A DNA stretch of 64,000 nt from Kushneria konosiri. Lineage in GTDB: Bacteria > Pseudomonadota > Gammaproteobacteria > Pseudomonadales > Halomonadaceae. The notes below the pieces were generated by a model, which saw only the letters and a program-made list of their open reading frames with translations, ran no database searches and had not been told where the DNA came from. This document shows positions 27,898-38,114 of the stretch, piece by piece; the stretch's first letter is position 1; every line of letters starts with the position of its first letter. Location of the stretch: assembly GCF_002155145.1 (NCBI RefSeq), contig NZ_CP021323.1, forward strand, positions 2,976,001 through 3,040,000. Direction: 5' to 3'. A program made the position numbers and the translations under genes.

Positions 27898-27903
27898 TAT
27901 AAT
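27898..27903 (+). promoter_or_regulatory. Putative -10 element of the nqr operon
   Basis: Consensus TATAAT about 180 bases before nqrA. The -35 at the right distance (TGGTTT, 27875-27880) is poor, so an activator or other element may be needed. Confidence 0.4.
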
Positions 27904-28080
27904 ACGGCTGGTTTTTTAACCGTGCTAAATCATGTCCGCTCTTGCGGATCACCGAAACATCTCATCTGATTGATCATCACCCAAGGGGATCACCGGTAAC
28001 AACGGTTGCTATCAATAGCTTGCGTCGAACGGTTATCAAACCCTGCATGACTGCATCAGATTCGACTACTGGGCGAGACT

Positions 28081-29436
28081 ATGATCGAAGTCAAACGAGG
28101 CCTGGATCTCCCCATCGCGGGTTCACCTTCCCAGACCATCGAAAATGGTCAGCCGGTGAAGCATGTGGCTGTTCTTGGCCCTGATTACATCGGCATGCGG
28201 CCAACCATGGAAGTCCGCGAGGGAGACCGGGTATCGCTTGGTCAGTTGCTTTTCACTGACAAGAAAACCGAAGGCGTTCGCTATGTGGCGCCAGCTGCTG
28301 GTGAAGTGGTCGCCATTAACCGTGGTGAAAAACGCCGTCTTTTGTCGGTGGTCATCCGGGTTGATGACAACAGCGATGCCGAGGCGATGGCCTTTGAACG
28401 TCACGACCCTGATCAACTCGATACTCTGGAACGTCAGGCTGTCGTTGATCATCTGGTGGCTACCGGCCTTTGGACCAGCTTTAGAAAGCGTCCCTTTTCC
28501 CGTGTGCCGTCGGTCTCCGAGCATCCGCTCAATATTTTTGTGACGGCCATCGATACGCACCCTCTCAGTGCTGATCCGGCACCCGTGATTCAGGAGCGTC
28601 GCGACGATTTCGTCAATGGACTCAAGGTAATACGGCATCTGACCGAGGGTAAGGTCTATCTGTGTACCGCGCCGAACGCTGAAGTGCCCGGTGGAGAACT
28701 CGACGGGGTATCGCACGAAGCCTTTTCTGGCCCTCATCCGGCAGGGCTGGCGGGTACCCACATACACTACCTTTCACCTGTAGGTATCAGCCGTCAGGTA
28801 TGGCATCTGAACTATCAGGATGTCATGGCCATTGGGGCAACGTTTACACAGGGACGGCTGGATACGCGACGAGTCGTGGCGCTGGGTGGCCCGGCGGCAA
28901 AAAAACCGCGGCTGGTACGTACGCGCCTTGGTGCAAGCCTTGATGAGCTGCTTGTTGGCGAAATCGAAAACGCTCAGGATGTCCGTGTCATTTCCGGGTC
29001 CGTGTTCGGTGGTAGTACTGCCAGGGACGAGACGGCCTATCTCGGTCGTTATCACCTGCAGGTGTCGTTGATTGAAGAAGGGCACAAGCGAGCGCTGCTG
29101 GGCTGGCTGTCTCTGGGCCTTGACCGGCATTCCGCTACAGGCATCTATCTGTCGCGGCTGACAAGGCCGGCTTCATTTCGACCCAATACCAGTACCAATG
29201 GCTCCGAGCGTGCCATGGTACCGATCGGCTCTTACGAACAGATCATGCCTCTGGATATCCTTCCGACCCAGCTGCTGCGCTCGCTGATTGTTGGGGATAT
29301 CGAGGTGGCCATGCAGCTGGGGTGTCTGGAACTTGACGAGGAAGATCTCGCACTTTGTACCTACGTCTGCCCTGGCAAATATGAGTATGGTCCGATCCTG
29401 CGCGACAATCTGACAACGATCGAAAAAGAGGTCTGA
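28081..29436 (+). CDS. nqrA: Na+-translocating NADH:quinone reductase subunit A
   Basis: 451-residue cytoplasmic subunit of the six-subunit sodium pump that oxidises NADH, reduces ubiquinone and exports Na+. It starts [18 protein letters not shown], with the family segments [18 protein letters not shown] and [19 protein letters not shown], and contains [11 protein letters not shown] and [16 protein letters not shown] near the C-terminus. It opens the nqrABCDEF operon; its stop overlaps nqrB. Such a pump suits a marine or halophilic organism. Confidence 0.97.
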   Translation: MIEVKRGLDLPIAGSPSQTIENGQPVKHVAVLGPDYIGMRPTMEVREGDRVSLGQLLFTDKKTEGVRYVAPAAGEVVAINRGEKRRLLSVVIRVDDNSDAEAMAFERHDPDQLDTLERQAVVDHLVATGLWTSFRKRPFSRVPSVSEHPLNIFVTAIDTHPLSADPAPVIQERRDDFVNGLKVIRHLTEGKVYLCTAPNAEVPGGELDGVSHEAFSGPHPAGLAGTHIHYLSPVGISRQVWHLNYQDVMAIGATFTQGRLDTRRVVALGGPAAKKPRLVRTRLGASLDELLVGEIENAQDVRVISGSVFGGSTARDETAYLGRYHLQVSLIEEGHKRALLGWLSLGLDRHSATGIYLSRLTRPASFRPNTSTNGSERAMVPIGSYEQIMPLDILPTQLLRSLIVGDIEVAMQLGCLELDEEDLALCTYVCPGKYEYGPILRDNLTTIEKEV

Positions 29437-30665
29437 TGATGGGGATTCGTCGTTTACTGGATAATATCGAGCCCCACTTCCATGAGGGCGGAAAGTATCA
29501 GCGCTTCTACGCCCTGTATGAAGCGGTGGATACCATTTTTTATTCACCGGGCCATGTGACAGGATCGACATCACACGTACGTGATGGTATCGATCTCAAG
29601 CGCATCATGATCACGGTCTGGATGTGTACCTTCCCGGCCATGTTCTTTGGCATGTATAACGTTGGCCTGCAGGCCAATGTGGCTATCGCCGGCAACTACG
29701 GCGCGCTGGAAGGCTGGCGTGAAGCGGTCGTCATGGCGCTGGCAGGAGGTCACGATCCCGGCAGTATATGGGACAACTTTGTGCTGGGGGCGACATGGTT
29801 CGTGCCCATCTATGCGGTTACCTTTATCGTGGGTGGCTTCTGGGAAGTGTTGTTTGCCATCCGCCGTGGCCACGAGGTCAACGAAGGTTTCTTTGTCACA
29901 TCGGTTCTTTTTGCCCTGATTCTACCGGCCACCGTGCCGCTATGGCAGGTCGCTCTGGGTATTACCTTTGGTGTGGTGATTGGCAAGGAAGTGTTTGGCG
30001 GTACCGGCAAGAACTTCCTCAATCCGGCGCTGACAGGCCGCGCCTTTTTGTACTTTGCCTATCCGGCACAGCTGTCTGGTGATTCCGTCTGGGTGCCGGC
30101 GGATGGCTATACCGGTGCTACGGCACTTTCCACTGCAGCGCAGGGTGGCGTCGATCAACTGGTGGCACAAACGCCCTGGATCAATGCCTTTCTCGGCTTT
30201 ATTCAGGGCAGTATTGGTGAAACCTCGACGCTCATGATCCTGCTGGGTGGTCTGGTCATGATCTGGACCCGAGTCGCTTCCTGGCGCATCATTCTGGGTG
30301 TCTTTCTGGGCATGGTGGCCACGGCGACGCTTTTCAATCTGATCGGTTCCGATACCAATCCGATGTTTGCATTGCCCTGGTACTGGCATCTGGTCATCGG
30401 CGGCTTTGCCTTTGGCATGATCTTCATGGCCACCGACCCTGTCTCGGCTTCGATGACCAACACAGGCAAGCTGATCTTTGGCGCATTAATCGGTTTCATG
30501 ACGGTGCTGATCAGGGTCGCCAATCCGGCCTTCCCCGAAGGCATCATGCTGGCCATCCTGTTTGCCAATCTTTTCGCACCGCTGATCGACCACTTTATCG
30601 TTCAGGCCAATATCAAACGTCGGCAAAAGCGTCTGATGCCGTCAAGGGATAAGGAGGTTGCCTGA
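29436..30665 (+). CDS. nqrB: Na+-NQR subunit B (covalent FMN, membrane)
   Basis: 409-residue polytopic membrane subunit with about ten hydrophobic segments. The covalent FMN acceptor is T229 in DGYTGAT, matching the flavinylation motif Dxx(S/T)GAT used by ApbE. It begins in the overlap with the nqrA stop; ATG 29436 and 29439 are both possible, with AGAGG upstream. The stop overlaps nqrC (TGATG). It belongs to the same family as RnfD. Confidence 0.97.
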   Translation: MMGIRRLLDNIEPHFHEGGKYQRFYALYEAVDTIFYSPGHVTGSTSHVRDGIDLKRIMITVWMCTFPAMFFGMYNVGLQANVAIAGNYGALEGWREAVVMALAGGHDPGSIWDNFVLGATWFVPIYAVTFIVGGFWEVLFAIRRGHEVNEGFFVTSVLFALILPATVPLWQVALGITFGVVIGKEVFGGTGKNFLNPALTGRAFLYFAYPAQLSGDSVWVPADGYTGATALSTAAQGGVDQLVAQTPWINAFLGFIQGSIGETSTLMILLGGLVMIWTRVASWRIILGVFLGMVATATLFNLIGSDTNPMFALPWYWHLVIGGFAFGMIFMATDPVSASMTNTGKLIFGALIGFMTVLIRVANPAFPEGIMLAILFANLFAPLIDHFIVQANIKRRQKRLMPSRDKEVA

Positions 30666-31450
30666 TGGCCAGTAATGATTCGATCAAGAAAACCCTGACG
30701 GTCGCGCTGTCTCTGTGTGTGGTCTGCTCCGTGGTGGTCTCCACGGCCGCTGTAGCGCTCAGGCCGACCCAGCAGCAAAATCAGGAGCTTGATCGCAAGA
30801 CCAACATTTTGCAGGTCGCCAACCTGATGGTGCCCGGGAAAAGCGTCAAGCAGCAGTTTGGTGAGATCACCCAGCGTGTGGTGGATCTGCGTAGCGGTGA
30901 ATATGTCGACGATATTGATCCCGAACGTTTCAATCAGATTGCTTCTACTCAGGATCCGGCCATGTCGCGAACCCTGAGTGGCCCTGAGGATCGGGCCGGT
31001 CTTGGTGGTCGCGTCGAAAACTACGCCACGGTCTATCTTGTGGGTGATCCCGATAACCCTGATGAGATCATTCTGCCGGTTCGTGGTCAGGGGCTTTGGT
31101 CGCTGATGCTTGGGTATCTGGCGCTGGAGGGCGATGGCAACACTGTCGTTGGCCTGTCGTTTTACGATCAGGGTGAAACCCCGGGGCTTGGCGGCGAAGT
31201 GGATAACCCCCGCTGGAAGTCGCTCTGGCCCGGCAAGGAAATTTATCCCGAGGGCAGCACTGATCCCGCCATCCGACTCGTCAAGGGCGGCGTTGGCAGC
31301 AATACGCCCGATGCTGAACACAAGGTGGATGCGCTTTCAGGTGCTACCCTGACCAGCACGGGCGTCACCAACCTGCTGCAGTTCTGGATGGGCGACGAAG
31401 GCTTTGCCAGGTATCTGGCGCGCTTTCGTGACACTTCACAAGGAGCTTGA
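30665..31450 (+). CDS. nqrC: Na+-NQR subunit C (covalent FMN, periplasmic)
   Basis: 261-residue subunit with one N-terminal membrane helix ([19 protein letters not shown]) and a periplasmic FMN domain. The flavinylated threonine is T228 in [33 protein letters not shown] and [10 protein letters not shown] are family features. A perfect AAGGAGG ribosome site precedes the ATG, which overlaps the nqrB stop. Confidence 0.96.
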   Translation: MASNDSIKKTLTVALSLCVVCSVVVSTAAVALRPTQQQNQELDRKTNILQVANLMVPGKSVKQQFGEITQRVVDLRSGEYVDDIDPERFNQIASTQDPAMSRTLSGPEDRAGLGGRVENYATVYLVGDPDNPDEIILPVRGQGLWSLMLGYLALEGDGNTVVGLSFYDQGETPGLGGEVDNPRWKSLWPGKEIYPEGSTDPAIRLVKGGVGSNTPDAEHKVDALSGATLTSTGVTNLLQFWMGDEGFARYLARFRDTSQGA

Positions 31451-31452
31451 TC

Positions 31453-32133
31453 ATGGCAAAAACTGATTCAGCCAAGGGTCTGCTGATAACTCCCATTTTT
31501 CAGAATAACCCCATTGCACTGCAGATCCTCGGAATCTGCAGTGCTCTGGCGGTGACCAACTCCATGAGCACTTCGCTGGTCATGGGGCTGGCGGTTATTG
31601 CAGTCACGGCCTTTTCAAACATGTTCGTTTCGTTGATTCGCAATCACATGCCGTCATCGATTCGCATCATCATCCAGATGACCATTATCGCGTCACTGGT
31701 CATCGTGGTAGATCAGCTGTTGAGAGCGTTTGCCTACGATCTTTCCAAGCAGCTGTCGGTATTCGTGGGTCTGATCATTACCAACTGTATCGTCATGGGT
31801 CGGGCCGAAGCCTATGCCATGCAAAATGGTCCCGTTCTCAGCTTCCTGGACGGCGTCGGTAATGGTCTGGGGTATACCTTCATCCTTCTGGCGGTCGGTT
31901 TTTTCCGTGAGCTGCTGGGTTCAGGGTCGGTGTTCGGCATTACCATCATGTCGACCGTCAATGATGGTGGCTGGTATGTGCCCAATGGCCTCATGCTGCT
32001 GCCGCCTTCAGCCTTCTTCGTGATCGGTCTGTTGATCTGGGCCATCAGAAGCCTTAGCCCGCAGCAGGTTGAAACGAGCGAGTTCAAGATCACGACCAAT
32101 ACCAAACCGCATACTGCACAGGGGAGCGTGTAA
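31453..32133 (+). CDS. nqrD: Na+-NQR subunit D
   Basis: 226-residue polytopic membrane subunit with about six helices; family features are [20 protein letters not shown] near the start and the central [14 protein letters not shown], whose Cys ligates the intramembrane iron site shared with NqrE. The ATG at 31453 is preceded by AGGAG at 7 bases and preferred to a TTG at 31447. The stop overlaps the nqrE start (TAATG). Confidence 0.95.
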   Translation: MAKTDSAKGLLITPIFQNNPIALQILGICSALAVTNSMSTSLVMGLAVIAVTAFSNMFVSLIRNHMPSSIRIIIQMTIIASLVIVVDQLLRAFAYDLSKQLSVFVGLIITNCIVMGRAEAYAMQNGPVLSFLDGVGNGLGYTFILLAVGFFRELLGSGSVFGITIMSTVNDGGWYVPNGLMLLPPSAFFVIGLLIWAIRSLSPQQVETSEFKITTNTKPHTAQGSV

Positions 32134-32753
32134 TGTTTGAACATTACCTGAGCCTTTTCATCAAGGCTGTATTTGTTGAAAACATGGCGCTGGCGTTCTT
32201 TCTGGGCATGTGTACGTTTCTGGCCGTATCCAAGAAGGTCTCCTCGGCCATTGGTCTTGGCGTGGCGGTCATTGTTGTTCTGACCATTACCGTGCCGGCC
32301 AATAACCTGATCCTGAATTATTTGCTCAAGGCAGGTGCGCTGTCCTGGACAGGTATCGAGGGCGCGGAAAACATCGATCTGTCGTTTCTGGGACTTCTGA
32401 GCTACATCGGTGTAATCGCCGCCATTGTTCAGATCCTCGAGATGTTTCTCGACAAGTTCGTGCCGGCGCTTTACAACACGTTGGGCATCTACCTGCCGCT
32501 GATTACGGTAAATTGCGCCATCATGGGGGCGGCGCTTTTCATGGTGCAGCGTGATTATGCCTTTGGTGAGTCGGTGGTTTACGGGCTTGGTGCCGGAGTT
32601 GGCTGGGCGCTGGCCATTGCGGCGCTTGCGGGCATTCGTGAAAAACTCAAGTACAGCGATGTACCGGCCGGACTTCAGGGACTGGGTATTACCTTCCTGA
32701 CCGTTGGTCTGATGTCACTGGGCTTCATGTCGTTTTCCGGCATTCAGCTGTAA
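32133..32753 (+). CDS. nqrE: Na+-NQR subunit E
   Basis: 206-residue membrane subunit homologous to NqrD in inverted topology. It shows [32 protein letters not shown] and [13 protein letters not shown], the Cys-containing segments that ligate the intramembrane Fe cluster. Start overlaps the nqrD stop by one base, so production of the two partners is coupled. Confidence 0.96.
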   Translation: MFEHYLSLFIKAVFVENMALAFFLGMCTFLAVSKKVSSAIGLGVAVIVVLTITVPANNLILNYLLKAGALSWTGIEGAENIDLSFLGLLSYIGVIAAIVQILEMFLDKFVPALYNTLGIYLPLITVNCAIMGAALFMVQRDYAFGESVVYGLGAGVGWALAIAALAGIREKLKYSDVPAGLQGLGITFLTVGLMSLGFMSFSGIQL

Positions 32754-32787
32754 GCGGCGGATCATCGACTGAGCAAGGAAACGAGTC

Positions 32788-34020
32788 ATGGTAGATACCT
32801 CTGTCATCATCGTTGGCGTGGTCATGTTCACGCTGATTATTCTGGGCCTTGTGGCCATTATCCTTACCGCCCGCAGTCGGCTGGTCAGTAGTGGTGAGGT
32901 GACCATTGAAATCAATGGTGATCCTGAAAGCACCATTAAAACCCAGGCAGGCGGCAAGCTTTTGCAGACGCTGGCCGGGCAGGGCATCTTTTTGTCTTCT
33001 GCCTGCGGCGGCGGTGGTTCCTGCGCACAGTGCAAGTGTCGTGTACAGGAAGGTGGCGGGTCGATCCTCGCGACCGAAGAGAGCCATTTCACCATGGGTG
33101 AAAAGAAGGAAGGGTGGCGTCTTTCCTGTCAGGTACCGGTCAAACAGGACATGAAGATCGAAGTGCCTGAGGATGTCTTCGGCGTCAAGAAGTGGGAGTG
33201 CACGGTTGTTGATAATGACAACGTGGCCACTTTCATCAAGGAATTGACGCTACGTCTACCTGAAGGCGAAAACGTGGCCTTCCGTGCCGGCGGCTATATG
33301 CAGCTTGAGGCACCGCCGTATGAGGTCGATTTCAGCAAGTTCGATATTGCTGAAGAGTATCGTGGGGACTGGGACAGGTTCGGCTTTTTCAATTTGAAGG
33401 CCAAAACAACTGAACCGGTAATCCGCGCCTATTCGATGGCCAACTATCCGGAAGAGAAAGGCATTCTCAAGTTCAATATCCGTATTGCGACGCCGCCGCC
33501 CAATTCGGATCATCAGCCGGGCCTCATGTCGAGCTGGGTCTTCAGCCTCAAGCCTGGAGACAAGGTTACGGTCTATGGTCCCTTCGGCGAGTTCTTTGCC
33601 AAGGATACTGATGCTGAGATGATTTTCATCGGCGGCGGTGCCGGCATGGCGCCAATGCGAAGCCATATCTTCGATCAGCTCAAGCGTCTTGGCACCGATC
33701 GCAAGATCTCATTCTGGTATGGTGCCCGCTCGGTCCGTGAGTCGTTCTACAACGATGAATACGATCGATTGCAGGAAGAAAATCCGAATTTCGAGTGGCA
33801 TCTGGCCCTGTCGGATCCGCAGCCTGAAGATAACTGGAGTGGCAAGACAGGCTTCATCCATAACGTATTGTATGAAAACTATCTCAAGGACCATCCGGCG
33901 CCTGAAGACTGTGAGTACTATATGTGCGGGCCGCCCATGATGAACGCATCGGTCGTCAAGATGCTTCTCGACATGGGGGTTGAGCCGGAAAACATCCTTC
34001 TTGATGATTTCGGCGGCTGA
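32788..34020 (+). CDS. nqrF: Na+-NQR subunit F (NADH dehydrogenase, 2Fe-2S, FAD)
   Basis: 410-residue electron-entry subunit. One N-terminal helix ([20 protein letters not shown] region) is followed by a ferredoxin domain with the 2Fe-2S cysteines in [13 protein letters not shown] and a fourth in RLSCQV, then the FAD-binding segment [13 protein letters not shown] and the NADH site ([30 protein letters not shown]). AAGGAAA precedes the ATG. A strong terminator follows. Confidence 0.97.
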   Translation: MVDTSVIIVGVVMFTLIILGLVAIILTARSRLVSSGEVTIEINGDPESTIKTQAGGKLLQTLAGQGIFLSSACGGGGSCAQCKCRVQEGGGSILATEESHFTMGEKKEGWRLSCQVPVKQDMKIEVPEDVFGVKKWECTVVDNDNVATFIKELTLRLPEGENVAFRAGGYMQLEAPPYEVDFSKFDIAEEYRGDWDRFGFFNLKAKTTEPVIRAYSMANYPEEKGILKFNIRIATPPPNSDHQPGLMSSWVFSLKPGDKVTVYGPFGEFFAKDTDAEMIFIGGGAGMAPMRSHIFDQLKRLGTDRKISFWYGARSVRESFYNDEYDRLQEENPNFEWHLALSDPQPEDNWSGKTGFIHNVLYENYLKDHPAPEDCEYYMCGPPMMNASVVKMLLDMGVEPENILLDDFGG

Positions 34021-34036
34021 TTCCAAGCCTTCCCAG

Positions 34037-34067
34037 CGGCACCGGTAACCCCGGTGCCGTTTTCGTT
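34037..34067 (+). terminator. Intrinsic terminator after nqrF
   Basis: Stem CGGCACCGG / CCGGTGCCG with loop TAACC, followed by TTTTCGTTTT. It suggests that nqrM and sth are reached by readthrough or have their own promoter. Confidence 0.85.
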
Positions 34068-34178
34068 TTCGGGGCTCGATTATTTGTCGGCATTGGTACT
34101 TGTGCGGTCATGACGGTTAAAATGACCCCTACAGTCCATCGCTGGTCGATGATGACTGACAACGAACAGGAGCAATCC

Positions 34179-34430
34179 ATGCTGTTATGGTTAATAGTGC
34201 TGGCGGTCATGCTGCTTGTTGTAGGCGTTATGTCAGTGGGCGTACTACTTGGACGCAAGCCCATTAGCGGCTCTTGCGGCGGGCTTAACAATCTGGGGCT
34301 CAAGCAGGGATGTGATATCTGTGGCGGCAAGGACGACGTCTGCGAGGAGCAGCGCAAAGAAAAACTACAGCAGGTAGCCTATCGACCCGAACTGGCGCTT
34401 GATGCAAGCCGCAAGCCTGGAGCGTCGTAA
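34179..34430 (+). CDS. nqrM: Na+-NQR maturation protein NqrM (DUF539)
   Basis: 83-residue protein with one N-terminal membrane helix (WLIVLAVMLLVVGVMSVGVL) followed by the Cys-rich NqrM motif GSCGGLNNLGLKQGCDICGG and a fifth Cys. NqrM is needed to insert the Fe centre between NqrD and NqrE. The ATG at 34179 is preceded by AGGAG at 7 bases; earlier in-frame codons lack a ribosome site. It lies directly after nqrF, as in other nqr loci, but without apbE between them. Confidence 0.93.
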   Translation: MLLWLIVLAVMLLVVGVMSVGVLLGRKPISGSCGGLNNLGLKQGCDICGGKDDVCEEQRKEKLQQVAYRPELALDASRKPGAS

Positions 34431-34433
34431 CCC

Positions 34434-35825
34434 ATGCCGACCTATCAGTACGATGTTGTGGTATTGGGAGCTGGCCCTGCGGGCGAGAGTGCAGCAGTCA
34501 ATGCGGCCAAACACGATAAGCGTGTCGCCATTGTTGAACTCCAGTCAGCTGTCGGGGGGAATTGCACTCATAAGGGCACAATTCCCTCCAAGACCCTGCG
34601 TCACGCCGTCAAGCAGGTGGTTCAGTTCAATAGCAACCCCATGTTCAGGGATCTGGGAGAGCCGCGCTGGGTCTCTTTTCCACGAATGCTTGAGCGCTCT
34701 CGCCGCGTGATCGAGGATCAGGTTGCCATGCGCACGCGCTTTTATGCGCGCAATCGCATCGATGTTTTTTTCGGTACCGCCTCCTTTGCCGATGCACATA
34801 CCATTGATGTGTCTGATGGGCATGGCGCACGCGAGTCCCTTGTCGCCGACAATATTGTCATCGCTACCGGCTCGCGCCCCTACCGGCCTTCTGATGTCAA
34901 CTTCAGGCATCCGCGTATTTACTGCTCTGACACGATTCTGGGGCTTACGCATACGCCGCGCCGCATCATGATCTATGGTGCCGGCGTTATTGGTTGTGAA
35001 TACGCCTCGATCTTTTCCAATCTTGGTGTAAAGGTCGACTTGATCGATACTCGCGATCGACTGTTATCGTTTCTGGACGATGAAATCAGTGATGCACTGT
35101 CCTATCACTTGCGCAACAATGGCGTGCAGATTCGACACAACGAGGAGTATTCCCGCGTCGAAGGCGATGAGACCGGCGTTACCCTGCACCTCAAGTCGGG
35201 CAAAAAAATGCGCGCTGATGCCTTTATGTGGGCCAATGGCCGTACCGGGAATACCGATACGCTCAAGCTGGAAAACGCAGGGCTTGAGGCCAATTCACGT
35301 GGACAGTTGCAGGTCGATACCAGTTATCGCACCCGGGTCGAACATATCCATGCCGCCGGTGATGTGATCGGCTGGCCGAGTCTTGCCAGCGCGGCCTACG
35401 ATCAGGGGCGTTCGGCTTCGGGCGATGCGTTAAGCAAGAACTCCCGTTTCGTCGACGACATTCCTACAGGGATTTACACCATTCCCGAGATCAGTTCGCT
35501 GGGCAAGACCGAGCGAGAGCTGACGGATTCGAAAACGCCCTATGAGGTAGGACAGGCCTTTTTCAAGGATACGGCGCGGGCGCAGATCACCGGTGATACG
35601 GTAGGTGTACTCAAGATTTTGTTTAATCCAAAAACCCTTGAGATCTATGGGATTCACTGTTTTGGCGATCAGGCTTCCGAAATCCTTCATATCGGACAGG
35701 CGATCATGAACCAGCCGGGTGAGTCGAACTCGTTGGCCTATTTCGTGAATACTACCTTCAACTATCCGACCATGGCAGAAGCCTACCGCATCGCGGCGCA
35801 TAACGGGCTCAACCGTTTACACTAG
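34434..35825 (+). CDS. sthA: Soluble pyridine nucleotide transhydrogenase
   Basis: 463-residue FAD flavoprotein that transfers hydride between NADPH and NAD+. The N-terminal FAD site is [19 protein letters not shown]. The disulfide motif of related lipoamide dehydrogenases is altered to [13 protein letters not shown] (second Cys replaced by Thr), the diagnostic feature of SthA. A second Rossmann motif, [15 protein letters not shown], and the C-terminal dimerisation domain ([20 protein letters not shown]) are intact. It sits three bases after nqrM, linking NADPH balance to the NADH-driven sodium pump. Confidence 0.95.
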   Translation: MPTYQYDVVVLGAGPAGESAAVNAAKHDKRVAIVELQSAVGGNCTHKGTIPSKTLRHAVKQVVQFNSNPMFRDLGEPRWVSFPRMLERSRRVIEDQVAMRTRFYARNRIDVFFGTASFADAHTIDVSDGHGARESLVADNIVIATGSRPYRPSDVNFRHPRIYCSDTILGLTHTPRRIMIYGAGVIGCEYASIFSNLGVKVDLIDTRDRLLSFLDDEISDALSYHLRNNGVQIRHNEEYSRVEGDETGVTLHLKSGKKMRADAFMWANGRTGNTDTLKLENAGLEANSRGQLQVDTSYRTRVEHIHAAGDVIGWPSLASAAYDQGRSASGDALSKNSRFVDDIPTGIYTIPEISSLGKTERELTDSKTPYEVGQAFFKDTARAQITGDTVGVLKILFNPKTLEIYGIHCFGDQASEILHIGQAIMNQPGESNSLAYFVNTTFNYPTMAEAYRIAAHNGLNRLH

Positions 35826-35846
35826 CAGTACAGCCTGATGCAGGAT

Positions 35847-35876
35847 AAAAGCGCCGACCTGATGGTCGGCGTTTTT
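35847..35876 (+). terminator. Intrinsic terminator after sthA
   Basis: Stem CGCCGACC / GGTCGGCG with loop TGAT, followed by five T. Confidence 0.9.
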
Positions 35877-35914
35877 CTGGGCTGTTTACTCATGGCAAAA
35901 GAGGGGGAACGATT

Positions 35915-36199
35915 TTGTCTGACAAATCAAACAACGTTGACGCAAGAGATCTAACGCTGCATTTCAATCACGATATGCTGGTCGTGCATCGCCGCTATGA
36001 AGTGGTCAGTATTATTAACGATGTGTTGATCGGGCTCTGGTTTCTGATTGGCAGTGTCTGTTTTTTTTATTCATCGCTGATGACGATTGGTACCTGGCTT
36101 TTTGTCATCGGCAGTGCCCAAATGTTGATAAGACCTGTTATACGACTCTCCCGACATTTTCATTTGAAGCGACTTCCACAGTCCAGCGGTGATTTCTAG
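35915..36199 (+). CDS. YrhK-like small membrane protein
   Basis: 94-residue protein with two hydrophobic segments (IINDVLIGLWFLIGSVCFFY and LMTIGTWLFVIGSAQMLIRP) joined by a short turn, in the YrhK-domain pattern (RRYEVVSIINDVLIGLWFLI GS). Function is unknown. It appears to start with TTG after a strong GAGGGGGA ribosome site; no ATG is available in frame before the conserved part. It stands alone, after the sthA terminator and convergent with tus. Confidence 0.75.
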   Translation: MSDKSNNVDARDLTLHFNHDMLVVHRRYEVVSIINDVLIGLWFLIGSVCFFYSSLMTIGTWLFVIGSAQMLIRPVIRLSRHFHLKRLPQSSGDF

Positions 36200-36273
36200 G
36201 TATCTTCAATCACGGTAGCGGTAGATGCGCAGGCTGGGAATAAAGGGTTCGCTTTCTATTTTCGAGTCTCCTC

Positions 36274-37065
36274 TCAGCGCTCGCGTGCGTTTCTCGGGGG
36301 GTGTGGCGCGGGCTGATTGATCTGCGGCAGGCGATTGTTTGATGCCGGTACAAACAGTGGCAGGGCCACGTTCATGGCACGGCGTGTATGTCCATCTTCC
36401 AGAGGTTCTTGGAAAAACAGATTGGCACGCATCAGGGGTGCCTGTGTTTGTACCTGCGCCAGCATTTCCCCATCGGGAAGAGACGCCAGCAAACGATACT
36501 GGATCTGAACGTGCGCGGCCTCATTATTGAGTCTGGCCAGTTTGGCCTCTACTTCGGATACGCTCATGCGCTTGATCGAGCGCCCACTGGAATACCAGGC
36601 AAGACGAATGCGCGATACCGGGGCATCCGCGATCGGAATACGTCGCCAGCACTGTTTGAGATGCAGGCGTGCCATGCCGCTTCCCTTGAGATGATCGTGC
36701 AGTACGGGATGGCGAAAGGGGAGCGTGGCCTTGAGCTCGGTAATCATGGAGGGATGCTGTTTTCGGGCTGCTCCGAGCTGTCCGGCAAAGACATCCTTGC
36801 ATCGATTAACTTCCAGCGCGTGTTCCAGCAGTGCATCATTGGCCACCACAACTCCCACATGATCTCGTGTCGCGCGGCCGTCCTGGCCGTCCTGATACCA
36901 GTAATCGGTCAATGCGCGCATCAGCCAGTCGAGATCGGCTTCACCGTCAAAGCGCCACATCGCAAGAGGGGATTGTCTTGCCGCGATCATGAGCGCTTCC
37001 GTGGCCTCGACAAGATCATCAAAGGCTTTTTCCAGCTCCGCCATCAGTCGATACTGCGGTGACAT
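36274..37065 (-). CDS. tus: DNA replication terminus site-binding protein (Tus family)
   Basis: 263-residue protein that I assign to the Tus fork-arrest family by matching it to E. coli Tus from memory. Aligned blocks are ALLEHALEVNRCKDVF with ALVSHIQHINKLKTTF; LHDHLKG with VHRHLPG, keeping the position of His144 that clamps the flipped Ter cytosine, plus His146, Leu147 and Gly149; and IRLAWYSSGRSIKRMSVSEV with the region [20 protein letters not shown]. It is about 45 residues shorter than E. coli Tus (309), mainly in the interdomain part around Arg198 and at the C-terminus, and ends in a Pro/Asn-rich basic tail. The ATG at 37065 follows GGAG; an upstream ATG exists at 37077. Confidence 0.82.
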   Translation of the reverse strand: MSPQYRLMAELEKAFDDLVEATEALMIAARQSPLAMWRFDGEADLDWLMRALTDYWYQDGQDGRATRDHVGVVVANDALLEHALEVNRCKDVFAGQLGAARKQHPSMITELKATLPFRHPVLHDHLKGSGMARLHLKQCWRRIPIADAPVSRIRLAWYSSGRSIKRMSVSEVEAKLARLNNEAAHVQIQYRLLASLPDGEMLAQVQTQAPLMRANLFFQEPLEDGHTRRAMNVALPLFVPASNNRLPQINQPAPHPPRNARER

Positions 37066-37097
37066 GGCTATCTCCATCTCTCTGTCTGAAATATACC

Positions 37098-37125
37098 GTT
37101 ATCTTTCTAGCACAAGCCTTGACAA
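37098..37125 (-). promoter_or_regulatory. Putative tus promoter
   Basis: Minus strand TTGTCA (37120-37125), 16-base spacer, GATAAC (37098-37103). Predicted start near 37091, about 26 bases before the ATG. Confidence 0.5.
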
Positions 37126-37137
37126 GTCACAATAAGG
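37117..37137 (-). promoter_or_regulatory. Ter-like element overlapping the tus promoter -35
   Basis: Minus strand reads CCTTATTGTGACTTGTCAAG; its TTGTGACT matches the TTGTAACT core of E. coli Ter sites in seven of eight bases. In E. coli, TerB overlaps the tus promoter and mediates autorepression, so the placement is suggestive. The flanks do not match the enteric consensus. Confidence 0.3.
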
Positions 37138-37198
37138 ATTAAATCGTCAGCGACGACCCTGATGCCAGGCATCGTCGCTATTATTTAAGGGGCTTGAA

Positions 37199-38098
37199 TC
37201 AGCGGTCCAGATATCGCTCGGTAATATCACCGTAGGCGTCAATACGACGATCACGGAGATAGGGCCAGATCCGCCGCACCTGTTCGCTGCGCTTAAGTGA
37301 AAGCGTCGCCTGAAGCTCTTCGGTGTCCTCTCCTGCCAGCGCCAGAATTTCTCCCTGTGCGCCGGCAATAAAGCTACCGCCCCAGAAGTCGATACCGCTG
37401 CCAACCTCGCTGGGATCCTCTTCGTGACCCACACGATTGGCCGCCAGTACCGGAATGCCATTGGCGACGGCGTGCGAGCGCTGAATCAGCGTCCAGGCAT
37501 CCTTCTGACGCTGCTTTTCATCGGCGTCATCGTCCGGGTCCCAACCGATGGCAGTGGGGTAAAGCAGCATGTCAGCCCCGGCCAGCGCCATCAGACGGGC
37601 GGCTTCCGGATACCACTGATCCCAGCAGACCAGTACGCCCAGGCGCCCCACGGAGGTGTCGATAGGGGTAAATCCCTTTCCACGACTGGCATCGCCCGGA
37701 GTGAAGTAGAACTTCTCATAAAAGCCCGGATCGTCCGGTATATGCATCTTGCGATAGGTGCCTACCAGCCCAAGCCCGGTATCCAGCACCACGGCCGTGT
37801 TGTGATAAAGCCCCGGCGCGCGGCGCTCGAAGATGGACCCCACAATCACGATGTCGAGCTCTTTGGCCAGTCCAGCCAGAAACTGTGTGGTTGGGCCTTC
37901 CAGCGGTTCTGCCAGATCAAAGACATCAGTATCTTCACACTGACAGAAGTAGCGCGTGGCATGCAGTTCCTGCAGCAGTACAAGACGTGCGCCGCGTGAA
38001 GCCAGGGCGCGAATGCCTCTCTCGCTTTCACTCAGGCTTCTGGGCTTGTCGTTCCAGGCGTTCTGCTGAACGATGCCGACTTCAATGCTTTCCTTCAT
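37199..38098 (-). CDS. aguB: N-carbamoylputrescine amidase
   Basis: 299-residue nitrilase-superfamily amidase, converting N-carbamoylputrescine to putrescine, CO2 and ammonia. The Glu-Lys-Cys catalytic triad is visible: E in LLQELHATRYF, K in TYRKMHIPDDPGFYEKFYF, C in LGVLVCWDQWYPEAARLMAL. The segment YFTPGD is also typical of AguB. The ATG at 38098 (GGAGAGATGGA before it) is preferred to 38113. It follows aguA directly, completing the agmatine deiminase route. Confidence 0.94.
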   Translation of the reverse strand: MKESIEVGIVQQNAWNDKPRSLSESERGIRALASRGARLVLLQELHATRYFCQCEDTDVFDLAEPLEGPTTQFLAGLAKELDIVIVGSIFERRAPGLYHNTAVVLDTGLGLVGTYRKMHIPDDPGFYEKFYFTPGDASRGKGFTPIDTSVGRLGVLVCWDQWYPEAARLMALAGADMLLYPTAIGWDPDDDADEKQRQKDAWTLIQRSHAVANGIPVLAANRVGHEEDPSEVGSGIDFWGGSFIAGAQGEILALAGEDTEELQATLSLKRSEQVRRIWPYLRDRRIDAYGDITERYLDR

Positions 38099-38114
38099 TC
38101 CATCTCTCCGCATA

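Noticed and set aside
34434-35825. sthA considered as a dihydrolipoamide dehydrogenase or mercuric reductase
   Set aside because: The redox disulfide is missing its second Cys (CTHKGT), which is characteristic of SthA.
36388-37062. 224-codon open frame on the + strand opposite tus
   Set aside because: Lacks family features and a ribosome site; the minus-strand Tus frame has clear homology and a promoter.
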